A stretch of 64,000 bases of DNA, from contig BMVA01000011.1 of NCBI GenBank assembly GCA_014650475.1, forward strand, positions 1 through 64,000, in the 5' to 3' direction. Positions 39,285 through 46,553 of the stretch are shown piece after piece. The translations under genes and the position numbers were made by a program. Source of the DNA: Streptomyces albogriseolus. GTDB lineage: Bacteria > Actinomycetota > Actinomycetes > Streptomycetales > Streptomycetaceae. The first letter of the stretch is position 1. Each line of letters begins with the position of its first letter. The notes under the pieces are model-generated. The model saw only the letters and a list, made by a program, of their open reading frames with translations, had not been told where the DNA came from and did no database searches.

Positions 39285-40784
39285 TCACGCCACGAAGGTG
39301 CGGGGGGCCTCCCCGCCCGACGTTCCCCCCGTCTCGACGATCCGCGCCGCCGCCGCCAGGCGGACCGCCGCCTCCTCGGCGACCGCGCCGCCCACCGTGA
39401 ACGGCAGCCGGACGTAGCCCTCGAAGGCGCCGTCCACCCCGAAGCGGGGCCCGGACGGGACGCGTACGCCCACCCGCTCCCCCGCCTCGGCCAGGCGGGA
39501 GCCGGACAGGCCGCCCGTGCGGACCCAGAGGGTGAGCCCGCCGCGCGGGACCTCGAACTCCCAGCCGGGGAGTTCCCGCCGCACCGCGCCGACCAGTTCG
39601 TCCCGGTTCTGCCGGGCCTGGGCGCGGCGCAGTTCGACCGCCTCCTCCCATCCGCCGGTACCGAACAGCCAGTTCACGGCGAGCTGTTCGAGCACCGGCG
39701 TGCCGAGGTCGGCGTAGGCGCGCGCCGCGACGAGGCTGCGGATCACGTCGGGTGCGGCGCGCACCCAGCCGATGCGCATCCCCGCCCAGAACGCCTTGCT
39801 CGCCGAGCCGACCGTGATGACCGTCGACCCGGCGGGGTCGAACGCGCACACCGGCCGCGGCATCTCCACGTCCTCGTCGAGCCACAGCTCGCTCATCGTC
39901 TCGTCGGCGACGAGCACCGTGCCGGCCGAGCGGGCCGCGTCGACGAGCCGGCGCCGCTGGCCGTCGTCGGCGAGCGCGCCGGTGGGGTTGTGGAAGTCGG
40001 CGACGACGTAGGCGATGCGCGGCGCGGCCTCGCGCAGCACCTGGCGCCAGCGGTCGAGGTCCCAGCCGGTGAGGCCCTCGGCCATGGCGACGGGGACCAG
40101 CCGGGCGCCGGCCTCGCGCATCAGCTGGAGGATGTTGGCGTAGGAGGGCGACTCCACGGCGATGCGCTCGCCGCGTCCGCCGAAGAGATGGCAGATGGCG
40201 TCGATGGCGCCCATCGCGCCGGTGGTGACCATGATCTGCTCGGGCATGGTGGCGATGCCCCGCTGGGTGTAGCGGTCGGCGATCATCGCGCGCAGCGCGG
40301 GCAGCCCGGCCGGGTAGTCGCCGTGGGTGTGCGCGTACGGCGGCAGTTCCTCCAGCGCGCCCTGCACGGCGCGGGTGAGCCACGGCTCGGGGGCGGGCAG
40401 CGCGGCACAGCCGAGGTCGATCATGGAGCCGAGCGCCTCGGGCGGCAGCGGCTCCAGGCCCCGCGCTGGCACCGGGTTGCCCGCCGGGACGGCGGTCCAG
40501 CTGCCGGCGCCGCGCCGTGACTCGAGGAAGCCCTCGCCGCGCAGCGCCTCGTAGGCGGCGGCGACGGTGGTGCGGCTGACGGAGAGGGCCAGAGCGAGTT
40601 CCCGCTCGGCGGGCAGCCGCGCGGCGACCGGCACGCGCCCTTCGAGCACCAGCAGCCGGACGCCGTCGGCGAGGGCGCGGTAGGCGGGCGGGCGCCGGGT
40701 GCCGGGACCCGCCGGGCGGTCCTGCTGGGAGCCGAGCAGCCGGGCCAGCTGGGCGGCTCCCACTGCGGAAGTCCACTGCGCCAT
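39285..40784 (-). CDS. MocR-type regulator (GntR winged helix fused to aminotransferase fold)
   Basis: 499 aa. The N-terminal GntR helix-turn-helix (YRALADGVRLLVLEGRVPVAARLPAERELALALSVSRTTVAAAYEAL) is joined to a fold-type I aminotransferase domain with the PLP lysine in VGSASKAFWAGMRIGW (K330). Such proteins sense PLP or an amino acid rather than catalyse. ATG 40784 starts MAQWTSAVG and has AGGTGG upstream; the longer frame crosses the promoter region. It is divergent from a YczE-like membrane protein, the same arrangement as yczR-yczE in other bacteria, which suggests that this is its target. Confidence 0.93.
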   Translation of the reverse strand: MAQWTSAVGAAQLARLLGSQQDRPAGPGTRRPPAYRALADGVRLLVLEGRVPVAARLPAERELALALSVSRTTVAAAYEALRGEGFLESRRGAGSWTAVPAGNPVPARGLEPLPPEALGSMIDLGCAALPAPEPWLTRAVQGALEELPPYAHTHGDYPAGLPALRAMIADRYTQRGIATMPEQIMVTTGAMGAIDAICHLFGGRGERIAVESPSYANILQLMREAGARLVPVAMAEGLTGWDLDRWRQVLREAAPRIAYVVADFHNPTGALADDGQRRRLVDAARSAGTVLVADETMSELWLDEDVEMPRPVCAFDPAGSTVITVGSASKAFWAGMRIGWVRAAPDVIRSLVAARAYADLGTPVLEQLAVNWLFGTGGWEEAVELRRAQARQNRDELVGAVRRELPGWEFEVPRGGLTLWVRTGGLSGSRLAEAGERVGVRVPSGPRFGVDGAFEGYVRLPFTVGGAVAEEAAVRLAAAARIVETGGTSGGEAPRTFVA

Positions 40785-40809
40785 ACGAATCAGTCCACCT
40801 TCCCCGGAT

Positions 40810-40830
40810 TGGCCATGGATGGCATGACCA
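40810..40830. promoter_or_regulatory. Candidate MocR operator
   Basis: TGGCCATG (40810-40817) and CATGACCA (40823-40830) form an inverted repeat with 7 of 8 pairs, in the 99-bp gap between the divergent MocR and YczE-like genes. TTGACT on the minus strand (40829-40834) overlaps its edge and could be a -35 box of the regulator gene. TCCAC-type blocks recur near 40793 and 40860. Confidence 0.45.
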
Positions 40831-40883
40831 GTCAAGCTCCAGGGTGACACGCGTCGGTCCACTTCCACCACAGGGGGCACCTC

Positions 40884-41549
40884 TTGGCCAGAAACGCGCT
40901 CGGCGAGCGCCATGTCGTGCGGCGGCTGTTCCAGCTCTACGCGGGCCTGGCCCTGTACGGGGCGAGTTCGGCGCTGCTGGTGCGGTCCGGGCTCGGGCTC
41001 GAACCGTGGAACGTCCTGCACCAGGGCCTGTCCGAGCGCACGGGGCTGTCCATGGGCGTGGTGCTGACCGCGGTGGGCGCGGCGGTGCTGCTGCTGTGGA
41101 TCCCGCTGCGGCAGCGGCCGGGACTCGGCACGGTCTCCAACGTGCTGGTGATCGGCGTGGCGATGGACGCGACGCTGGCGGTGGTGCCGGACGCGCGGGG
41201 CATGGCCGTGCGGGTGGCCCTGATGGCGTCGGGGATCGTGCTGAACGGCGCGGCGACCGGCCTGTACATCGCGGCCCGGTTCGGTCCGGGACCGCGCGAC
41301 GGGCTGATGACCGGCCTGCACCGGCGCACGGGCGTGTCGGTGCGCCTGGTCCGCACGGCCATCGAGATCACCGTGGTGGTCACCGGCTTCGTGCTGGGCG
41401 GCACGGTCGGCGTCGGCACCCTGCTGTACGCGGTGGCCACCGGCCCGCTCGCCCAGCTGTTCCTACGCGTCTTCGCCGTCCCCGCGCCGGGAGAGGGCAG
41501 CACCGTCGTTGCGGGGCGGACCCCCCGGCGGGCGATACTGCGGTCGTGA
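40884..41549 (+). CDS. YczE/YyaS-family membrane protein
   Basis: 221 aa with about five membrane segments. The family signature regions are LFQLYAGLALYGASSALLVRSGLGLEPWNVLHQGL and GLYIAARFGPGPRDGLMTGLHRRTGVSV. The function is unknown; homologues are often controlled by a divergent MocR regulator and have been suggested to move a vitamin B6-related or other small molecule. The start is TTG 40884 with CAGGGGG 8 nt upstream. Its stop overlaps the start of the next gene (GTGA at 41546-41549). Confidence 0.87.
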   Translation: MARNALGERHVVRRLFQLYAGLALYGASSALLVRSGLGLEPWNVLHQGLSERTGLSMGVVLTAVGAAVLLLWIPLRQRPGLGTVSNVLVIGVAMDATLAVVPDARGMAVRVALMASGIVLNGAATGLYIAARFGPGPRDGLMTGLHRRTGVSVRLVRTAIEITVVVTGFVLGGTVGVGTLLYAVATGPLAQLFLRVFAVPAPGEGSTVVAGRTPRRAILRS

Positions 41550-42313
41550 CCCCGCGGATACGCCATCCCTACCTCGACCATCCCGGACCGCTCGCCTTCG
41601 CCCATCGGGGCGGGGCCGCGGACGGTCTCGAGAACACCGTCCGGCAGTTCCGGAGCGCCGTCGAGGCGGGCTACCGGTACATCGAGACCGACGTCCACGC
41701 CACGCGCGACGGCCGGCTCGTCGCCTTCCACGACGCCACCCTGGACCGGGTGACGGACGGCGCGGGCCGGATCGCCGACCTGCCCTGGACGGAGGTGGCG
41801 CGGGCGCGGGTGGCCGGCCAGGAGCCGGTCCCGCTGTTCGAGGAGCTGCTGGAGACCTTCCCCGAGGTCCGCTGGAACGTCGACGTGAAGGCCGAGGCGG
41901 CGCTGCGCCCGCTGCTGGACCTGGTCGAGCGCGCCGCGGCCTGGGACCGGATCTGCGTCGGGTCCTTCTCGGAGGCGCGTGTGGTGCGCGCCCAGCGGCT
42001 GGCCGGGCCGCGGCTCGCCACGTCGTTCGGCACCCGGGGCGTGCTCGGCCTGCGGCTGCGGTCCTGGGGGCTGCCGGCGCCGCTGCGCCGGTCGGCCGTC
42101 GCCGCCCAGGTGCCCGAGGAGCAGTCGGGCGTCCGCGTGACCGACGAGCGTTTCGTGCGGACGGCCCACGCGCGGGGGCTCCAGGTCCATGTGTGGACCG
42201 TGAACGATCCGGAACGCATGCACCGGCTCCTCGACCTGGGGGTGGATGGCATCATGACCGATCACATCGACACACTGCGCAAGGTCATGGAGGACCGCGG
42301 CACCTGGGTCTGA
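41546..42313 (+). CDS. Glycerophosphodiester phosphodiesterase
   Basis: 255 aa, GDPD family TIM barrel. Catalytic and metal residues are seen in FAHRGGAADGLENT (HR), YIETDVHATRDGRLVAFHD (E, D, H) and the closing VHVWTVNDPERMHRLLDLGVDGIMTDH. It hydrolyses glycerophosphodiesters to glycerol-3-phosphate and an alcohol. No signal peptide, so it is cytoplasmic. It starts with GTG 41546 inside the stop of the YczE-like gene, so the two are translationally coupled. Confidence 0.93.
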   Translation: MTPRIRHPYLDHPGPLAFAHRGGAADGLENTVRQFRSAVEAGYRYIETDVHATRDGRLVAFHDATLDRVTDGAGRIADLPWTEVARARVAGQEPVPLFEELLETFPEVRWNVDVKAEAALRPLLDLVERAAAWDRICVGSFSEARVVRAQRLAGPRLATSFGTRGVLGLRLRSWGLPAPLRRSAVAAQVPEEQSGVRVTDERFVRTAHARGLQVHVWTVNDPERMHRLLDLGVDGIMTDHIDTLRKVMEDRGTWV

Positions 42314-42366
42314 GACCCCTGCGGCCCTCGTCACCTCGACGCGCACACGGGGAAGCGAGGGCACGG

Positions 42367-43713
42367 GTGGACACCGACACCGTGCGGTCACCGGCGGCGG
42401 ACGACAGCGCCGGACGGCGGCGCGAGCAGCGCGGCTGGTACTTCTACGACTGGGCCTGCTCCGTGTACTCCACGAGCGTGCTCACCGTGTTCCTCGGCCC
42501 CTACCTGACCTCGGTCGCCGAGGCCGCGGCGGACGCGGACGGGTTCGTGCACCCGCTGGGCGTCCCCGTGCGGGCGGGCTCCTTCTTCGCGTACGCCGTG
42601 TCCCTGTCGGTGGTCGTGGCGGTGCTGGTGATGCCGCTGGTGGGGGCCGCCGCCGACCGCACCGGGCGGAAGAAGCCGCTGCTCGCGGCGGCCGCGTACA
42701 CCGGAGCCGCCGCCACCGCCGGGATGTTCTTCCTCGACGGCGACCGCTATCTGCTGGGCGGTCTGCTGCTGGTGGCGGCGAACGCCGCGCAGTCGGTCGC
42801 GATGATGCTCTACAACTCCTACCTGCCGCAGATCGCGCCGCCGGAGGAGCGCGACGCCGTCTCCTCGCGCGGCTGGGCCTTCGGCTACGCGGCGGGGGCG
42901 CTGGTGCTGGTGGCGAACCTCGTGCTCTACACGGGGCACGAGAGTTTCGGGGTGTCCGAGGGCATGGCGGTGCGCATCTGTCTGGCCTCGGCCGGGCTGT
43001 GGTGGGGCGCGTTCGCCCTGATACCCCTGCGCCGGCTGCGGGACCGCCGTACCCCCGCGCGGGAGGCGGCCCTGCCGGGGTTCCGGCAGCTTGCGGCGAC
43101 GGTACGCGACATGCGAAAGCACCCGCTGACCCTGGCGTTCCTGCTGGCGTACCTGGTCTACAACGACGGCATCCAGACGGTGATCTCCCAGGCCTCCGTG
43201 TACGGCTCGAGGGAGCTGGGGCTCGGGCAGTCGACGCTGATCGTGGCCGTGCTGCTGGTCCAGGTGCTGGCGGTGGCGGGCGCGTTGCTGCTCGGCAGGC
43301 TCGCCCGGAGGTACGGCGCGAAGCGCACGATCCTCGGCTCGCTGGTCGCCTGGACGCTGACGCTGGCGGCCGGATACTTCCTGCCGGCCGGCGCGCCGGG
43401 GTGGTTCTTCGTGCTGGCCGCCGGGATCGGCCTGGTCCTCGGCGGCAGCCAGGCCCTGTCCCGCTCCCTCTTCTCCCAGCTGGTCCCGCCCGGCAAGGAG
43501 GCCGAGTACTTCTCGGCGTACGAGATCAGCGACCGGGGGCTGAGCTGGCTCGGGCCGCTGCTGTTCGGTCTGACGTACCAGCTCACCGGCAGCTACCGGG
43601 ACGCGATCGTCTCCCTCGTGGGCTTCTTCGTCCTGGGATTCGTCCTGCTCGCGCGGGTACCCGTACGGCGGGCGATCGCCGACGCGGGCAACCCGGTGCC
43701 CCAGCGGATTTAG
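42367..43713 (+). CDS. MFS transporter, UMF1/autophagy Atg22-like family
   Basis: 448 aa with 11-12 membrane segments. The opening RGWYFYDWACSVYSTSVLTVFLGPYL and the motifs YNSYLPQIAPPEERDAVSSRGWAFGYAAGAL and GGSQALSRSLFSQLVPPGKEAEYFSAYEISDRG are diagnostic of the UMF1 (DUF894) branch. Members probably export amino acids or sugars; the substrate here is unknown. GTG 42367 has GCGAGGG upstream. It stands 53 bp after the GDPD gene and may belong to the same transcript. Confidence 0.9.
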   Translation: MDTDTVRSPAADDSAGRRREQRGWYFYDWACSVYSTSVLTVFLGPYLTSVAEAAADADGFVHPLGVPVRAGSFFAYAVSLSVVVAVLVMPLVGAAADRTGRKKPLLAAAAYTGAAATAGMFFLDGDRYLLGGLLLVAANAAQSVAMMLYNSYLPQIAPPEERDAVSSRGWAFGYAAGALVLVANLVLYTGHESFGVSEGMAVRICLASAGLWWGAFALIPLRRLRDRRTPAREAALPGFRQLAATVRDMRKHPLTLAFLLAYLVYNDGIQTVISQASVYGSRELGLGQSTLIVAVLLVQVLAVAGALLLGRLARRYGAKRTILGSLVAWTLTLAAGYFLPAGAPGWFFVLAAGIGLVLGGSQALSRSLFSQLVPPGKEAEYFSAYEISDRGLSWLGPLLFGLTYQLTGSYRDAIVSLVGFFVLGFVLLARVPVRRAIADAGNPVPQRI

Positions 43714-43795
43714 CGTTCGACGTGAAAGGGCGGTAGTGTACGCGTTTGGCCTGCCAGGCGTACCGTTACTGCGCGTCAAAGATGCCGAACCGCTG

Positions 43796-43820
43796 TGTGA
43801 CATCTGTGACCAGATGTGAC
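43796..43820 (+). promoter_or_regulatory. Three TGTGAC direct repeats upstream of rbpA
   Basis: TGTGAC occurs at 43796-43801, 43805-43810 and 43815-43820, with starts 9 and 10 bp apart, that is, on the same helical face. CATCTG (43801-43806) and CAGATG (43811-43816) also form a perfect inverted repeat across the middle copy. The block lies about 85 bp upstream of the sigma-R-type promoter of rbpA and could be an activator site or part of a second promoter. Confidence 0.5.
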
Positions 43821-43905
43821 AAACCGGGCGTCGGTGGGTACTGCACTGGTTGACAAAGGCTGCGGCCACGACGGCGACACATGACCCGGAACGGGACTCG
43901 GAACG

Positions 43906-43931
43906 GGAATCTTTACCGCCGACCGGACGTT
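43906..43931 (+). promoter_or_regulatory. Sigma-R-type promoter of rbpA
   Basis: GGGAAT (GGAAT at 43906-43910), an 18-base spacer and GTT (43929-43931) match the sigma-R consensus GGAAT-N18/19-GTT exactly. rbpA of S. coelicolor is a known member of the sigma-R disulfide-stress regulon, and this site sits about 62 bp before the start codon. Confidence 0.9.
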
Positions 43932-43992
43932 GACCGGATGACGACGACAGCGACACCTGTCCTGTGGGCGACAAGCCCGGGAGGCACGATTC

Positions 43993-44367
43993 ATGAGTGA
44001 GCGAGCTCTTCGCGGCACGCGCCTCGTGGTGACCAGCTACGAGACGGACCGCGGCATCGACCTGGCCCCCCGCCAGGCCGTGGAGTACGCATGCGAGAAG
44101 GGGCACCGCTTCGAGATGCCCTTCTCGGTCGAGGCGGAGATCCCGCCGGAGTGGGAGTGCAAGGTCTGCGGTGCCCAGGCACTCCTGGTGGACGGAGACG
44201 GTCCGGAGGAGAAGAAGGCCAAGCCTGCGCGTACGCACTGGGACATGCTGATGGAGCGGCGCACCCGTGAGGAGCTCGAAGAGGTCCTCGAGGAGCGTCT
44301 CGCCGTTCTGCGGTCCGGTGCGATGAACATCGCGGTGCATCCGCGGGACAGCCGCAAGTCGGCCTGA
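43993..44367 (+). CDS. rbpA: RNA polymerase-binding protein RbpA
   Basis: 124 aa. RbpA binds the principal sigma factor and RNA polymerase, stabilises the open complex and raises basal transcription and rifampicin tolerance in actinobacteria. The zinc-binding core is complete (C34, H38, C56, C59 in YACEKGH ... WECKVCG), followed by the basic linker and the C-terminal sigma-interaction helices (THWDMLMERRTREELEEVLEERLAVLR). The ATG at 43993 has a GGGAGG-type site. It is monocistronic between a sigma-R promoter and a very strong palindromic terminator. Confidence 0.97.
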   Translation: MSERALRGTRLVVTSYETDRGIDLAPRQAVEYACEKGHRFEMPFSVEAEIPPEWECKVCGAQALLVDGDGPEEKKAKPARTHWDMLMERRTREELEEVLEERLAVLRSGAMNIAVHPRDSRKSA

Positions 44368-44397
44368 TCCCGGCGGAAGCCCGCCCGGACGCACAGC

Positions 44398-44443
44398 GAC
44401 AGGACCGAGGGCGCCGTACATGTACGGCGCCCTCGGTCCTGTC
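44398..44443. terminator. 46-bp perfect palindrome, bidirectional terminator between rbpA and fxsA
   Basis: The arms 44398-44420 and 44421-44443 are exact reverse complements with no spacer (centre GTACA/TGTAC; outer ends GACAGGACC and GGTCCTGTC). The RNA would fold into a hairpin of about 21 bp with a minimal loop. It lies 31 bp after the rbpA stop and 46 bp after the convergent fxsA stop, so it can end transcription from both sides. Confidence 0.9.
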
Positions 44444-44488
44444 CGCGTGCCCGGAAGCGGGCCGGGTTGCCTCCTTCGTCCGCGGAGG

Positions 44489-45079
44489 CTACTTCGTCAG
44501 CGGAGGCCGCGGTCCCTGCCGGGTGTCCCCCGGGGTGCTTCCGTGCTCGTCCCTGATGACTTCGCCCTGGACCACCTTGCCGTCCGGACGGTGCATACGG
44601 GCCTGGGTGAAGGCGTCCCCCAGCGGACTCTGCGCGGCGGCCTCGCGGAGCTTGCGCTCGAAGGTGCGCTCCGCGTAGCGGCTGACGGCCTTCTGGACCG
44701 GCGGCACCAGCAGGAGCAGCCCCAGCGCGTCGGAGATCAGACCGGGCAGGACGATCAGCAGACCGCCCAGCATCGTCAGCCCGTTGCCCTCGCTGTTCGG
44801 CCGGGCGCCGGGGATCACCGGTCCGCCGCCCTGCTGCTGTCGCGCGGTCTCGGTGAGATTCCTGAACGCGCGGCGGCCCGCCCGCTTGATCACGTACGAG
44901 CCGAGGACGATGCCGGCCAGCAGGATCAGGAAGACCACCAGGCCGTTCGACGCGCCGGCGACCAGCGTCAGCAGCCAGATCTCCAGTACGAGCCATGCGG
45001 CGACGCCGAGCGGCAGCAGCGTGCGCAGCCGGGAGCGCCGGGGCCGGGCGGGGTACGGGCTCTGAGCACCAGTCGTCAT
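44489..45079 (-). CDS. fxsA: FxsA-family membrane protein
   Basis: 196 aa. FxsA family: membrane segments LLPLGVAAWLVLEIWLLTLVAG, NGLVVFLILLAGIVLGSYVIKRAG and the conserved GLTMLGGLLIVLPGLISDALGLLLLVPPVQKAV. In E. coli FxsA relieves phage T7 exclusion by F; in actinobacteria the role is unknown. The C-terminal 60 residues are hydrophilic. It is convergent with rbpA and lies downstream of ppm1. Confidence 0.92.
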   Translation of the reverse strand: MTTGAQSPYPARPRRSRLRTLLPLGVAAWLVLEIWLLTLVAGASNGLVVFLILLAGIVLGSYVIKRAGRRAFRNLTETARQQQGGGPVIPGARPNSEGNGLTMLGGLLIVLPGLISDALGLLLLVPPVQKAVSRYAERTFERKLREAAAQSPLGDAFTQARMHRPDGKVVQGEVIRDEHGSTPGDTRQGPRPPLTK

Positions 45080-45144
45080 ACCCCCAGTGTGCCTGGGCCC
45101 GGCTCAGCACGGGATAAGCGGACCCGGCGGCACCGGGTCCGGGC

Positions 45145-46014
45145 CTACGGCTCGGAGCGCCCGGTGTCCGGGGTCGTCTCCTTGACCGGGACGGCCTTGC
45201 CTGCGCGGGGCTGGCGGGGCTTGTCGTCGTCCGCGCGGCCGAGGACCTTGCCGACCCTCTCCCCCACGCCCCAGGCGGTGACCCGCCACAGGGCCTCGAC
45301 GAGGATGTCCCGGCTCATCTTGGAGTCGCCGAGCTCGCGCTCCACGAAGGTGATCGGCACCTCGACGACGTGGTAGCCGGCCTTCACCGCGCGCCGGGCG
45401 AGGTCGACCTGGAAGCAGTAGCCCTGGGAGGCGACCTCTTCGAGGCCGAGGCCCTCCAGCGTCTCGCGGCGGAACGCGCGGAAGCCGCCGGTGATGTCGC
45501 GCAGCGGAAGATCGAGCGCCATGCGCGAGTAGAGGCTGCCGCCGCGGGAGATGAACTCGCGGGACTTCGGCCAGTTGACCACCCGGCCGCCGGGCACCCA
45601 GCGTGAGCCGAGCACCAGGTCGGCGCCCTTGAGGGCGGTGAGCAGCCGGGGCAGCTCCTCGGGCTGGTGGGAGCCGTCGGCGTCCATCTCGACCAGCACG
45701 CCGTAGCCGTGCTCCAGGCCCCAGCGGAAGCCCGCGAGGTAGGCGGCGCCGAGGCCCTCCTTGCCCTTGCGGTGCAGCACCTGGACGTGGTCGTCCCCGG
45801 CGGCCAGTTCGTCGGCCAGCTTGCCGGTGCCGTCGGGGCTGTTGTCGTCGGCCACGAGGACGTGCGCCTCGGGAACGGCCTTGCGCACGCGTCCGACGAT
45901 CGCCTTGATGTTCTCCGCCTCGTTGTACGTGGGGATGATCACCAAAGCCGTACCGAGCGGGCCGAATTTCCGCCCCTGGGATCCTGCCGCGAGGGTCCCG
46001 CCGCCGTCGTTCAC
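45145..46014 (-). CDS. ppm1: Polyprenol monophosphomannose synthase
   Basis: 289-aa GT2 glycosyltransferase that makes polyprenyl-phosphate-mannose from GDP-mannose, the donor for protein O-mannosylation. Signatures: VIIPTYNEAENI, VADDNSPDGTGKLADEL (metal and nucleotide site), GLGAAYLAGFRWGLEHGYGVLVEMDADGSHQPEELP and FRRETLEGLGLEEVASQGYCFQVDL. Unlike mycobacterial Ppm1 there is no N-acyltransferase domain, as in S. coelicolor, where this enzyme is needed for phage phiC31 infection. It starts with GTG 46014 preceded by AGGGGC. The C-terminal tail is basic and proline-rich. Confidence 0.93.
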   Translation of the reverse strand: MNDGGGTLAAGSQGRKFGPLGTALVIIPTYNEAENIKAIVGRVRKAVPEAHVLVADDNSPDGTGKLADELAAGDDHVQVLHRKGKEGLGAAYLAGFRWGLEHGYGVLVEMDADGSHQPEELPRLLTALKGADLVLGSRWVPGGRVVNWPKSREFISRGGSLYSRMALDLPLRDITGGFRAFRRETLEGLGLEEVASQGYCFQVDLARRAVKAGYHVVEVPITFVERELGDSKMSRDILVEALWRVTAWGVGERVGKVLGRADDDKPRQPRAGKAVPVKETTPDTGRSEP

Positions 46015-46553
46015 TGCTGCCCCTTCATGTCCTGTGCGCAGGATCCCACCTTAGTGTGCACGGCCTGTCGTGACGTGACAGGACGTACATATGGTGGTGT
46101 CGTTTCCCGATCATCGGGTGTGCACATCTTCTTCCACCGGGTGCGCGCGGACGGCGGATGGGGGCCCGGCGCCCTTCGGGCCGGCCCGGGACCCGCCGGC
46201 TGCGGATCACCTGGAGCCGTTGTCTACTGAGCGCCCGGGCCCCACCCGGGGTCGCACCTCCCCGGCCGGCGGACACGTCCCTCGGTCCCGCGCCGCGCTG
46301 AGCCTGGCTCCCAGCGACGGTGCCCCGGTGCGGCACACCGTCCCTGACCCAGCGGCGCCGGCCCGAGTGGCCGGACGGTCTCCGGTCGGGCGTCCGGTGG
46401 TGGACCCGGCCGAACCTACCGGCCCCCCGCGGCCGCCTGTCAACAGTCGTCCGACCTGCGCAGTGTCGTTCAAGTGCCTGGTCAGGGGCGAGGATGCGCA
46501 GGTCGCACGACGGGCGCACGGCGCATGATCGCCCGCCGCGCCGCCCGTTCAGA
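46015..46553. other. Long intergenic region upstream of ppm1; no gene supported
   Basis: About 540 bp. A frame at 46091-46528 has the composition of a shadow, low in hydrophobic residues and rich in proline/arginine. Possible sites are CCTGTC (46064-46069) with GACAGG (46077-46082), an imperfect palindrome 50-70 bp before the ppm1 start, and CCTG/CAGG at 46031-46042. Both could be operators for ppm1. The rest is unexplained. Confidence 0.4.

Noticed and set aside
46091-46528. 145-aa frame in the 540-bp gap upstream of ppm1
   Set aside because: Its composition is proline/arginine-rich without hydrophobic core or ribosome site, and overlaps possible control sites of ppm1.
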